Notes under the pieces: generated by a model | What the model was told of the DNA's origin: nothing | The model's input: the letters and a program-made list of their open reading frames with translations, nothing else | Databases searched by the model: none | Made by a program: the position numbers and the translations under genes | Shown here: in pieces, positions 55,137 to 63,894 of the stretch | How the letters are laid out: the number at the start of each line of letters is the position of its first letter | Position numbering within the stretch: position 1 is the first letter of the stretch | Source: an uncultured Eubacterium sp. | Lineage (GTDB): Bacteria > Bacillota > Clostridia > Lachnospirales > Lachnospiraceae | Length of the DNA stretch: 64,000 bases | NCBI GenBank assembly: GCA_947088865.1 | Contig: CAMUHY010000005.1 | Location: 85,812 to 149,811 of the forward strand | Reading direction: 5' to 3'

Positions 55137-56495
55137 ATGGAAAAAAAGAACATAAAACTTGCTTATATTGGGGGCGGTTCTAAAATGTGGGCAAGAGTAT
55201 TTATGAATGATTTAGCATTGTGCAAAGATATGACAGGAGAAATTGGACTGTATGATATTGATATGGAGGCGGCTAATCGAAATAAACGTATTGGCGAACA
55301 TATCAACCAATCGCCAGAAATTTGTACAAAATGGAATTATGTGGTCTATGAGAGCTTAGAATTATGCCTTTTGGATGCAGATTTTGTCGTTATATCCATT
55401 TTGCCGGGTACATTTGAGGATATGAGGGTGGATGTTCATATGCCTGAAAAATATGGCATTTATCAAAGTGTAGGCGATACAGCAGGACCAGGCGGTGTTA
55501 TGCGCGCTGTTCGCACCGTTCCTATTTTTGAAACATTTGCACATGCTATCAAAAATATATGTCCAAAGGCATGGGTGATTAATTTTACCAACCCAATGAG
55601 TATATGCACAAAAACATTATATGATATTTTTCCTGAAATCAAAGCTTTTGGCTGCTGCCATGAGGTTTTTCATACGCAGGATTTTTTATGTGACATTTTA
55701 AAAGAACATACAGGAATTTGTGCAAAGCGAAAAGATATTTATACAGAGGTTGCAGGAATCAATCATTTTACATGGATTAGCAGTGCAACATATCAAGATA
55801 TTGAAATTATGGATTTTTTGCCGGAATATATAGAGAAACATTTTGAGGAAGGTTATTATGAACATGGTGCTGCCGACCAATATAAAACAGATTGCTTTGC
55901 TTATGCCAATAGAGTAAAAATGGATATGTATAAGCGTTATGGTGTTTTGGGGGCAGCAGGAGACCGGCATTTAGCTGAATTTATGAATGGTTCATGGTAT
56001 CTGAAAAATCCACAGCAAGTAGAATCATGGAAATTTGCTTTAACGCCTGTTGATTTTAGAATTAATCAAATGAATGAAAAAATCAAAGAGTCCAAAGAAA
56101 TGGCAGAGGGTGTTCGTCCTGTAAAAGTGGAAAAATCGGACGAGGAAGCCGTTGATTTAATGCGTGCTGTGCTTGGACTTACAAGTGCAGTGAGCAATGT
56201 AAATATGGTAAATAAAGGGCAGATTGATTGGTTGCCAAAAGGAAGTATTGTAGAGTCCAATGCTATATTTACCAATAATAATGTCAATCCAATTATGACA
56301 AAGCCGCTTCCAAAAAGTGTACAAGTGCTTGTAAAACGCTGTTGTGACAATGTTGATGTGCTGTATGAGGGAATTAAAAATAACGATATGGATATGATAT
56401 TTGCAGCATTTATCAATCAGCCGCTCTGTTCATGTCTGACAATTGATGAGGGTAGAACGCTGTTTGAGGAAATGCTTGCGCATATAAAACATTGA
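55137..56495 (+). CDS. Family 4 glycosyl hydrolase (alpha-glucosidase/galactosidase type)
   Basis: NAD- and metal-dependent glycosidase (GH4). The 452-residue protein has the Rossmann motif IGGGSKMW (about 11-18) and DID for NAD, the metal ligands Cys and His in GCCHE (about 180-184) and GINHF (about 212-216), and VGDTAGPGGVMRA. Substrates in this family include alpha-galactosides, alpha-glucosides and galacturonides, mostly phosphorylated or not by subgroup; the specificity here is unclear. ATG 55137 follows AAAGGGGG. No sugar transporter lies nearby. Confidence 0.9.
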   Translation: MEKKNIKLAYIGGGSKMWARVFMNDLALCKDMTGEIGLYDIDMEAANRNKRIGEHINQSPEICTKWNYVVYESLELCLLDADFVVISILPGTFEDMRVDVHMPEKYGIYQSVGDTAGPGGVMRAVRTVPIFETFAHAIKNICPKAWVINFTNPMSICTKTLYDIFPEIKAFGCCHEVFHTQDFLCDILKEHTGICAKRKDIYTEVAGINHFTWISSATYQDIEIMDFLPEYIEKHFEEGYYEHGAADQYKTDCFAYANRVKMDMYKRYGVLGAAGDRHLAEFMNGSWYLKNPQQVESWKFALTPVDFRINQMNEKIKESKEMAEGVRPVKVEKSDEEAVDLMRAVLGLTSAVSNVNMVNKGQIDWLPKGSIVESNAIFTNNNVNPIMTKPLPKSVQVLVKRCCDNVDVLYEGIKNNDMDMIFAAFINQPLCSCLTIDEGRTLFEEMLAHIKH

Positions 56496-56564
56496 TTTAT
56501 TTTGGTGAGAAATGAGTCAAGCGGAAATGTTTGTGTTGCACAATCTTCAAGGAAAAATACCATC

Positions 56565-56658
56565 CAACTATCGTAAATAGTTGAAACTGACGCTGTAATG
56601 CGTTAAGTAATTAATGTTACTTTTGAGGGGAGAGCCGCTTTGTGGTTTTCCCTTTTTT
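56565..56658 (+). other. Hairpin array ending in a terminator
   Basis: Three hairpins CAACTAT-CGTAA-ATAGTTG (56565-56583), TGACGC-TGTAAT-GCGTTA (56588-56605) and AGTAA-TTAATG-TTACT (56606-56621) precede a terminator: GGGAGAGCC pairs with GGTTTTCCC (G:U pairs) then TTTTTT. This is downstream of the GH4 gene, 330 bp before the fusion gene. It could be a simple terminator or an attenuator. Confidence 0.55.
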
Positions 56659-56988
56659 GTATATTAAATATATCATATCTAATAACGAAATGTAAAAAAT
56701 AATTGTTTTTGAATGAATCTAAAATATTAAAAATAAAATTTTACTATTCTTTATTGGCTTTATAGCAGAAAATTTTTTGTAATATGGTATGTTTGCTCAA
56801 AATAATATAGCAATAAAACTGTAATATATAGTAAGTATTCTAATAATTTAAAGGAAAATAAAGAAAATTTATTTTATAATTTTATAAAACGAAAATCTGA
56901 AAGACGATAGTTAAGAAGCTTAGATATATAGTGAAAAAGAAGATTGGATTGTCTGTTAATATAAAGTGTATGTAAAATGGAGGTTTGT
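56659..56988. other. A+T-rich spacer before the fusion gene
   Basis: About 330 bp with no gene or clear RNA structure, dominated by A and T. It may contain the promoter of the fusion gene; TTGTCT...TAATAT spacing is not a convincing match. Confidence 0.5.
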
Positions 56989-58755
56989 ATGAAGGTTGGA
57001 ATTATAGGTATGGGGAATATGGGAAGTAAATATGCTCAGTTGATAGCTAAAGGTGAGATAGCTGGAATGGAATTATCGGCTATTACAAGAGTGTCACAGG
57101 AAAGATGGGATAGTATAAAGGATTATGTGAGTACAGATTTGCATAAATTTCATTCTGGTGATGATATGTTTGATGCTGTCGATAAAGGAGTGTTGAAGCT
57201 GGATGCCGTTCTTATTGTAACACCGCATTATTCACATGAGACGTTGGCAGTTAAAGCATTTGAAAGAGGTATAAGTGTGCTGTGTGATAAGCCAGCAGGA
57301 GTGTATTCTAAGCAGGCGCGCAATATGCTAGATGCATATAATGCTGTGAAGAAGGATAATCCTAGTATCTTGTACGGTTATATATTTCATCAGCGAACAT
57401 TTCCAATATATAAAAAGATGAAGCAGATAGTTGACAGTGGCGAATATGGAAAGATAAAGCGAGTAAATTGGGTGGTTACAGACTGGTATCGCTCGAATGC
57501 CTATTATGCGTCAGCAAGTTGGAGAGCAACATGGAAGTATGATGGTGGGGGAACACTGCTCAATCAATGTCCGCATAATCTTGACCTGCTTGCATGGATA
57601 TGCGGCAAACCTGAGAGCGTGAACGGCTTTTGCAGAGAGGGGCAGTATCATTCCATAGAGGTGGAGGATGAAGTGACTGCTTATCTTGAATGGGAAAATG
57701 GAGCGAGTGGAGTATTTATTGCATCGACGGGAGAAGCGCCAGGAGTGAACAGGCTGGAGATTAGTCTGGATAATGCGCTGCTTGTATGTGAGAATGGTCA
57801 GTTAAGGATAGCGGTGCTTGATAAACCTGAAATTGAGTATAGAAATGGAACAGGAGATTTATTTGCCAAGCCGTCCTATACATGGCAGGATATAGAAGTT
57901 GAAGCGTCGGACAAGGCTTACAATAAGGTGTTGGAGAGCTTTGTGAGAGGTGAGATGGTGGCAGCAGGAGAGGAGGCTATCAATAGTCTTTATATTTCCA
58001 ATGCAATCTATCTGTCATCATGGGAGAGCCGCAAAGTGAAGATACCAAAGTCGGGGACTGCATATGAGAAGCAGTTTGAGCAGGAATTTGAGACAGGACT
58101 TAGCAGGAAGTTGGAAAAGAATGATAAGAAGCTGGAAAGGGCTACCTCTTGTGCAGAGATTATAAGGCTCGTTTTAGGCGCATGTAGTACAAACTGTTAT
58201 ATTGTTTATAATAAGTCATCTCGGAAATGCTTTATAATAGACCCAGCAGATGAGGCAGAGAAGATAATAAATGTTATAGAAGAAAATGGTTTGAAACCAC
58301 AGTATATCATAATAACACATGGACACACAGACCATATACTGGCGATGAGAGCGCTGGTGGACAGGTATGACATACCAGTTATGATTAGCCGGATAGATGC
58401 ATGGAGACTGTTGGATGAGAGGCTAATTAATGAACGTCCGTATGTCAGAGAACCCTATAAACCAGTTAGAGCTTCGGTGCTTCTTAGTGAGGGTGATGAA
58501 ATCTGGCTTGATGATATCCGTTTTCAGATAATGATACTTCCAGGACACACACCAGGTTCTATGGCTATCGTTGGGGATAGTATTATATTTACTGGAGATA
58601 CGCTGATGGCAGACAGATGCGGCAAGACAAGTCTTTTAGGCGGAGATGAACAGGCATTAGCAGAGTCTGTGAAGCGATTAAAAGATATGCCTAAAGACTA
58701 TATGATATATCCAGGACATCGTGAGATTACTATGCTGTGTGAGTGTGGGATATAG
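56989..58755 (+). CDS. Gfo/Idh/MocA oxidoreductase fused to a metallo-beta-lactamase fold hydrolase
   Basis: A 588-residue fusion. Residues 1-350 are a Gfo/Idh/MocA dehydrogenase: IIGMGNMG (NAD site), CDKPAG (99-103), GGGTLLNQCPHNLDLL (187-201). Residues about 390-588 are a complete MBL-fold hydrolase: THGHTDH (443-449), His520 (LPGHTPGS), Asp537 (TGDT), His577 (YPGHRE), all metal ligands present. A Lys-rich linker (about 372-387) joins them in one frame without a stop. By eye the gene is richer in G+C and AAG/CTG codons than neighbours, hinting at transfer. ATG 56989 follows GGAGG. I do not know this fusion; it may act on a sugar-derived lactone or ester. Confidence 0.85.
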   Translation: MKVGIIGMGNMGSKYAQLIAKGEIAGMELSAITRVSQERWDSIKDYVSTDLHKFHSGDDMFDAVDKGVLKLDAVLIVTPHYSHETLAVKAFERGISVLCDKPAGVYSKQARNMLDAYNAVKKDNPSILYGYIFHQRTFPIYKKMKQIVDSGEYGKIKRVNWVVTDWYRSNAYYASASWRATWKYDGGGTLLNQCPHNLDLLAWICGKPESVNGFCREGQYHSIEVEDEVTAYLEWENGASGVFIASTGEAPGVNRLEISLDNALLVCENGQLRIAVLDKPEIEYRNGTGDLFAKPSYTWQDIEVEASDKAYNKVLESFVRGEMVAAGEEAINSLYISNAIYLSSWESRKVKIPKSGTAYEKQFEQEFETGLSRKLEKNDKKLERATSCAEIIRLVLGACSTNCYIVYNKSSRKCFIIDPADEAEKIINVIEENGLKPQYIIITHGHTDHILAMRALVDRYDIPVMISRIDAWRLLDERLINERPYVREPYKPVRASVLLSEGDEIWLDDIRFQIMILPGHTPGSMAIVGDSIIFTGDTLMADRCGKTSLLGGDEQALAESVKRLKDMPKDYMIYPGHREITMLCECGI

Positions 58756-58853
58756 GATGAAACAATGATTACTTTTAATAAATGCAGGTGGTTTGATTGA
58801 TAAGATTTGGACATTATTTATGTAAAAAGCATCATAAGAACAGGAAATAAAAG

Positions 58854-58909
58854 AAACGTCGAGAATAGGCAAAAATGTGTAGCATTTATGCAGGTTTTCG
58901 GCGTTTTTT
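58854..58909 (+). terminator. Rho-independent terminator after the fusion gene
   Basis: AAACGTCGAGAA pairs with TTTTCGGCGTTT (G:U pairs), with an inner stem AAATG/CATTT, ending in TTTTTT. It directly abuts repeat R4. Confidence 0.8.
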
Positions 58910-58986
58910 AATCTTATCAAGGAAGTCCTTTCCTCACTTTAATACGGCAAAGGCATAAGTGTGAGTGGGGATTTGTGAATATCTTT
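58906..58986 (+). repeat. Dispersed structured repeat, copy R4 (internally deleted)
   Basis: TTTTAATCTTATCAAGGAAGTC, then CTCACTTTAATACGGCAAAGGC-ATAAGTGTGAG, closely matching R3; after GTGGGGATTTG it jumps to TGAATATCTTTTGAT, so the middle hairpin and GTGGTTTAAG segment are missing. Confidence 0.7.
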
Positions 58987-58999
58987 TGATGTTTTCAAT

Positions 59000-59143
59000 A
59001 TGCTTGTTGTCCGTTACCCCGACACATACGAGTTGGTAAAACAGGATGAAGTATCTAAGACTGATTCTTTTCTCAAGTCATATGTTAGTTATTGTAATCA
59101 AGGGCAATTAATACAGAACAGAGAAAACAGGCAGGGTAGATGA
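59000..59143 (+). other. Short open frame, possible gene remnant
   Basis: A 47-codon frame starting MLVVRYPDTYELVKQ and ending in TGA. It reads like a protein fragment but has no ribosome binding site; it may be the tail of a lost gene. The rest of 59144-59590 holds no gene I can support. Confidence 0.3.
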
Positions 59144-59590
59144 TGTTTGTAAAGAATAGAGAAAAGGAAAATTAAGAAAAATATATTGGAATTGTGGGCG
59201 TGGTTGTAATAAAATAACAGCGTTAAACAATTTAACAAATCTGAATTTGAAAACCATAAAATTATGAGTGCTTATTGCTCTCCATAGGTTATCAATGAAA
59301 TCCTCCGAAAGCGTTGAAAATAAAGGATTTATCATAATTAGTACACCTTATCCCTTTATATAATTTCACACAAGTTTACTCCTTTCTTGACTGTTTATAA
59401 GGGCAAGAAAATCTGATAACAAGATATAACAGAGTGGGACAATCGAAGAACTGTGATATCTTAGAATGGACAGCATGGCTAGGTAACATAAGAGCTTGAG
59501 AGAGAAATTGTGAACAAGAAAATCATTTTTGCATAAGTACAGAAAGGCAGCAGAGAAATCTTTGCCGCCTAAAAATTTTCCGAAAAGGTC

Positions 59591-59621
59591 TTGTTTGTTA
59601 CGTTGCGTAATGATTTATAAT
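59591..59621 (+). promoter_or_regulatory. MerR-type promoter-operator
   Basis: TTGTTT (-35, 59591-59596) and TATAAT (-10, 59616-59621) are 19 bp apart, the long spacer characteristic of MerR-controlled promoters. Centred in the spacer is the dyad TTACG-TTG-CGTAA (59598-59610). The regulator starts 22 bp downstream, so autoregulation is expected. Confidence 0.7.
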
Positions 59622-59643
59622 ATGTTTCAGGAGGTAAAGGACT

Positions 59644-60441
59644 ATGGCAAAATACAGGGCAATTCCAGATGGATATATGACGGTTGGAGAGGTTGCAAAG
59701 AAAATGGGAGTTACTGTTCGTACATTGCAATATTATGACAAGGAAGGTTTGTTATCCCCTTCGGCAGAAAGTGAAGGTGGGCGAAGACTTTATACAGATA
59801 AAGACTTAGTTATACTTTATCAAATTATATCTTTGAAATTATTGGGGTTTTCTTTGGATGATATAAAGCATCGCTTAATTTCTTTAGAAACACCAACTGA
59901 TGTGGCAACCGCCCTCACTGAACAGGCAGATAGCATACGAGAGAAAATAGAACAACTAACCGATTCTTTAACAGCAATCGAACAGTTAAAGGAAGAAGTA
60001 TTACAAATGCAGACCATCAATTTGAAGAAGTATGCAGATATTATTGTCAATCTGCAAATGAAAAACGACTCTTACTATCTCATTAAGCGTTTTGATGATG
60101 ATATGCTTGACCATATTCGTAATCGTTTTGATAAGGAAAGCGGTTTGAATTTTATGGATAGATTTAATCATTTGAGTGATGAAATTATAGAACTGCAAAA
60201 GGAAAATGTGTCCCCTGAAAGTGAGAAATGCCAACGAATTGTAAAAGAATATTGGGGATTGATTACAGAATTTACAAACGGTGATATGAGTATGCTTCCA
60301 AAATTGATGGAGGTCGGTAATATTGATACCACTACAAATGCTTGGGAAAAAAGACAAAAAATTGTAAATGACTATTTAGAGCTGGCTTTGCAAGTCTACT
60401 TTTCAAGAATTGGAGGAAATCCGTTTGAGGGGGTGGAATGA
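59644..60441 (+). CDS. MerR family transcriptional regulator
   Basis: A 265-residue regulator. Residues about 12-80 form the MerR helix-turn-helix and wing (YMTVGEVAKKMGVTVRTLQYY, LYTDKDLVILYQI), followed by a coiled-coil dimer helix (about 85-125) and a TipAS-like C-terminal domain (about 150-260) that could bind a small molecule or antibiotic. AGGAGG precedes the ATG. It overlaps the ABC relic by four bases, suggesting it once controlled an ABC-2 transporter. Confidence 0.9.
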   Translation: MAKYRAIPDGYMTVGEVAKKMGVTVRTLQYYDKEGLLSPSAESEGGRRLYTDKDLVILYQIISLKLLGFSLDDIKHRLISLETPTDVATALTEQADSIREKIEQLTDSLTAIEQLKEEVLQMQTINLKKYADIIVNLQMKNDSYYLIKRFDDDMLDHIRNRFDKESGLNFMDRFNHLSDEIIELQKENVSPESEKCQRIVKEYWGLITEFTNGDMSMLPKLMEVGNIDTTTNAWEKRQKIVNDYLELALQVYFSRIGGNPFEGVE

Positions 60442-61033
60442 TGAATCGTGCAATACAAGTTTGTGGATTAAAGAAAAACTATGGCAGCAACATTGTTCTC
60501 AATGGACTTGATTTTGAAATTGAAAAGGGAGAAACTTTCGCACTGCTCGGTGTAAATGGTGCAGGAAAAACGATAACTCTTGAATGTATTGAGGGTTTGA
60601 GAAAATATGATAGTGGTACAATTACGATAAATGGGAAAATGGGTATTCAGTTGCAATCATCATCTTTACCTGCACATATCAAACCGATGGAAGCTGTAAG
60701 ATTATTTTCAAAATGGAACAAGGCAAAGATTGATTTCACTATGCTTAACGCTTTTGGCATTAAAGAAACCACGAAAAAACAGTACATCCAACTATCCACA
60801 GGACAAAAAAGGCGATTACATCTTGCCCTCAATTATGCTTTCGGGATTATGTTTCCTATTGAGTTTTTACCCGATTTTTTGGAAACGATAGGACTAATTT
60901 TCCCAGCCTCTTGGGGATACCAATTGATGTTGGATAATGGATTTTGATTTGAAAATCTATGGTATCTAATCTTTATCTTTTTTACAGCGGTAATTGTATG
61001 TGGAATAGTTTTGAAAAAACAAAAAGCAAAATA
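60438..61033 (+). pseudogene. Chimeric relic: ABC ATPase joined to the end of an ABC-2 permease
   Basis: The first about 130 codons are a good ABC ATPase (GVNGAGKTITL, LQSSSLPAH with the Q-loop, STGQKRRLHLAL), but Walker B is missing. The frame then continues directly into AFGIMFPIEFLPDFLETIG and FPASWGYQLM, the C-terminal part of an ABC-2 permease. A TGA at 60945 stops it; one frame over the permease tail continues (FENLWYLIFIFF...VLKKQKAK) to 61033. An internal deletion has thus fused two genes, and a frameshift followed. It is almost certainly non-functional. Confidence 0.8.
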
Positions 61034-61049
61034 GTTTGGAGGGAAAAGT

Positions 61050-61204
61050 TTTGAGCAAAACACAATGGATACTTTGCTCTGTCTGTGGTAAGGATACAAG
61101 AAGATACCAAGATTAAAAATTTTCCTTTGTATTGTCCGAAGTGTAAGAAAAAAACAATCATCAATGTTCAGGATATGAAAATTACACTTGCAAACAATCA
61201 ATGA
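61050..61204 (+). pseudogene. Frameshifted cysteine-rich KTR-domain gene
   Basis: Begins TTG at 61050 after TTGGAGGGAAAAG, reading SKTQWILCSVCGKDTR, then loses frame; another frame resumes with EDTKIKNFPLYCPKCKKKTI and stops at 61204. The two CxxC pairs and length match the 'cysteine-rich KTR domain' proteins often carried by conjugative transposons and ICEs of Firmicutes. A small deletion destroyed it. Confidence 0.7.
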
Positions 61205-61312
61205 TTATGTATGCCACCATTATGGATAATACTATAACTATATTGGTATACTAAATTGGTAACATTTTGTACGGATAATATGATAATATTATTATTTAAG
61301 GAGGACATACAA

Positions 61313-61840
61313 ATGTCAGTATACTATAACGAAGACTTCAAAATGGAAGTTGTAAGAGCCTATATGGCTAGGGAAAAATCCACAGCAGATATAGCTGCTG
61401 CAATTGTTAAAGGAAAAAGATAAAGAGATTGAGTTCTAAAAAAATCAGCCACATTCTTCATAAAGAAAATCGATTGGAACAGTACCAGTTTATTGACAGG
61501 TATAAGCAGGAATTCAGCATCCGCTGGCTCCTGTGCAGATGGGTATTTATCCAAATGCCTATTATAATTACAGAAAGGATAAGAAAGCCGAATATAGGAA
61601 ACAAAAAGAGTAGATAAAAGATAAGATACTAAAAATATACAATAAACACCATAAAAATACGGAGTATCAGATAATGAAGGTTTATTTGTTATGGGCAAAC
61701 ATAAGCTTGAGTAATAAAACAATATTAAAATATATGTAGGAGTTGGGAATCCGCTCTACGATAACACCTAAAAAACCAACATACAAAAAGGAGGAGTACT
61801 ATAAAAATCATAAAACAGATTGCAGATATTTACTAGATTT
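61313..61840 (+). pseudogene. IS3-family transposase relic (OrfA and OrfB fragments)
   Basis: OrfA start at 61313 after AAGGAGG: MSVYYNEDFKMEVVRAYMAR, cut by a stop after 36 codons. Downstream in shifted frames are OrfB-like pieces: FIDRYKQEFSIRWLLCRW, YPNAYYNYRKDKKAEYRKQK, then IKDKILKIYNKHHKNTEYQI and ITPKKPTYKKEEYYKNHKT. It is truncated before the DDE catalytic domain. Exact IS type not determined. Confidence 0.75.
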
Positions 61841-62243
61841 AGTTTGTTTTTTTAGAAACGTTGTATTTAATATTTATTAGAAAATTTTTATAATTTAGAA
61901 CAAAGTAAAATAAATTTCGTATATATTATAAAATATATATTTATTAATTAGTTTTTAATGATATAAAATAGTGATATTTTCATATGAAAGTAACAATAAG
62001 ATGGAAAAAAGTTAATATAAAATATACAAAATAAATAATAAAGTTTACATATATTAATAAAAATGCTATAATCTAAGTGGGATTAATTTCTAAATAAATT
62101 ATTAGAGATGAGCAAAACACATCAATAAAAAAATGAGCTTTGGTAAACAGATTTACACCTTTTATAAAATAACTATTTAAAGATATAGTAAGGCTAAGGT
62201 AAGTCCAAAACTTACGAAAGATTAGATATAGGGTACTGGAGAA
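61841..62243. other. A+T-rich gap between IS relics
   Basis: About 400 bp with no gene. GTAAGTCCAAAACTTAC (62198-62214) could form a small hairpin. Nothing else was recognised. Confidence 0.5.
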
Positions 62244-62560
62244 TTAAAAAGGTTTTTTTAACAAGTTAATATGTGCAAGATTATTTAAATTTACAACAGA
62301 ATTTTTGTTTCTTACCCACATTCTTTCCTATCCAATATTTTTAAACTGAGCATGGTAACCTTCACATTCCGTATGAAGAGAATAGCAATTTTTAAAGTAT
62401 TTCCTTTTTCGGTCAATAGAATGTCTTAAATCATCAGAAATCGTCATGTGATTTGTACAGCCATGATATTTTTTGCCATTATAAAGATTTTTATGATGAC
62501 AAGGATAATCAATAGTATTAGAAAATTTTAAAGGACAACAGAATTATCTGCCAAAAATAT
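62244..62560 (-). pseudogene. Transposase relic A, C-terminal part (DDE type)
   Basis: Reading the minus strand: FCCPLKFSNTIDYPCHHKN, NGKKYHGCTNHMTISDDLRH, SIDRKRKYFKNCYSLHTECE, GYHAQFKNIG-stop-ERMWVRNKNSVVNLNNLAHI. This matches the C-terminus of the same DDE transposase family as the fragment at 63277-63801. It has internal stops and no start. Confidence 0.7.
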
Positions 62561-62730
62561 ATATTGAGTTATATAGGTAATTGTGAAATAAGTTTATAAA
62601 ATTGATTCCAACAAGTAAAAATTTGGCTATGCCAGATTTTTGGAGGGAGGATGTAGATAACAAGATTTTATGGCATGGAAATAAAGCAGATAGGGATATC
62701 TGCCTGTAAAACGATATGCAGCGTATGAGA

Positions 62731-63260
62731 TTATGCAATCAGTGGCTTTAAGCTGCGGATATATTGATGTTTATGGATTTTGTCAGCAACCATTACGATA
62801 ACAAGCTGTGTAATCCCAGTAAGTAGAAAATCAGCGTGCAAAGGCTTTTTGTTTTGGTATTTGCGTCTGGTAACACAAAATTAGTGCTTTAGAATCTGCA
62901 AGTCTTTTATCCTCATCTGAGGAGTTGCATTTGTTTTCAATTGTAATGTTGGAGTGTGCTTCAGGAAAGTTTTTATTATAGAAGGTGATGTCTCTGACAA
63001 TGCCAAGCCCGTTTGTGATAATGCCAAATTTATAGGTATAACAGAAATACCCATTAATGTAGCTGGATAGCCGGATTAGCGGTTGCGTGGGAAGGCATGA
63101 AGCTATTAGTAGCTTTCTAAGAATCGTCAAGGTTATGTGCTTTCTTAAAGGCTTTCAGTTGTTTGATAATACAGCTGGCATATTTGGGATTATTTTCAGT
63201 CACATATGCTTTAATACTGGAAGTATCAAATAAAACCATAGCAGTCTTGTCTGTATTAAT
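62731..63260 (-). pseudogene. Transposase relic B, inserted in relic A
   Basis: On the minus strand, in several frames: TDKTAMVLFDTSSIKAYVTE, then LSSYINGYFCYTYKFGIITN, SSDEDKRLADSKALI, and after a deletion [30 protein letters not shown]-stop. This is a second DDE transposase (IS4/IS1182-like), truncated at its start and with most of its C-terminal half deleted. It separates the two halves of relic A. Confidence 0.7.
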
Positions 63261-63276
63261 CTATTGGCATATCGGT

Positions 63277-63801
63277 TCAGTCAAATTTATAATCCCTATT
63301 TGTTTTGGGCTGATTATCGGATTTAAATTTATTGAAGAGAAACGATTTCTTATTATTTTGAGAAGAGTTGGCAAAAACAGGAGTAGAATCCAATCTGATA
63401 AAAGAGTTATCTAAAATGCCTTTATGGGCAAGAAAAAGGACTTGAGATTTCATGATATGGGAAAACAGAGTGTTATCAAAATTTTTCAAAAAATGGTTAA
63501 AAGTCCAATAAGAAGGAAGAGATAAGAAAATATTAAAACTACAATAGTAAGCAATCAAAAGATTGTTCTTGAGAAATTCAATAAGGTTGGTAATGCTAGA
63601 AAAAACTTTGCACTTTATAACAATAAAAGAATGAATCATGGCATGAGTAGAAAAATCTTTATGACCCATTTTAGGATATTCCTGAATAAAAGATAAATTA
63701 AGGTTGAATAAAAGAGAATGATAAAATTTGGCAATGGGTTGTGAAGTGAAAAGACGAAAGTCTTTGGTGATTTTTTGATGGTAGAGAGCAATTAGCCTTC
63801 T
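63277..63801 (-). pseudogene. Transposase relic A, N-terminal part
   Basis: On the minus strand, from a stop at 63802: LFTSQPIAKFYHSLLFNLNL, HAMIHSFIVIKCKVFSSI, PLPSYW-like SLPSYWTFNHFLKNF, ILDNSFIRLDSTPVFANSSQ and KSDNQPKTNRDYKFD then stop. The order fits the N-terminus of a DDE transposase whose C-terminus is at 62244-62560. No intact start codon with a ribosome binding site is present. Confidence 0.72.
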
Positions 63802-63894
63802 TTATAGAATGTTTATTTGTGGTAACTTAATGATACTATAAAGAGCTGATTGTTACTATAAATACAAAACGAAAAGTTTTGGGAGGGAAAATAT

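Noticed and set aside
59108-59335. 75-codon minus-strand frame
   Set aside because: No ribosome binding site, no recognisable motif, in a decayed region; not enough to call a gene.
60833-61201. 122-codon minus-strand frame over the permease tail and KTR relic
   Set aside because: The + strand shows clear homology of both relics; the antisense frame is incidental.
62185-62250. Possible riboswitch (hairpin GTAAGT/ACTTAC with GGTACTGGAG downstream)
   Set aside because: No known aptamer core was recognised, and only transposase relics follow.
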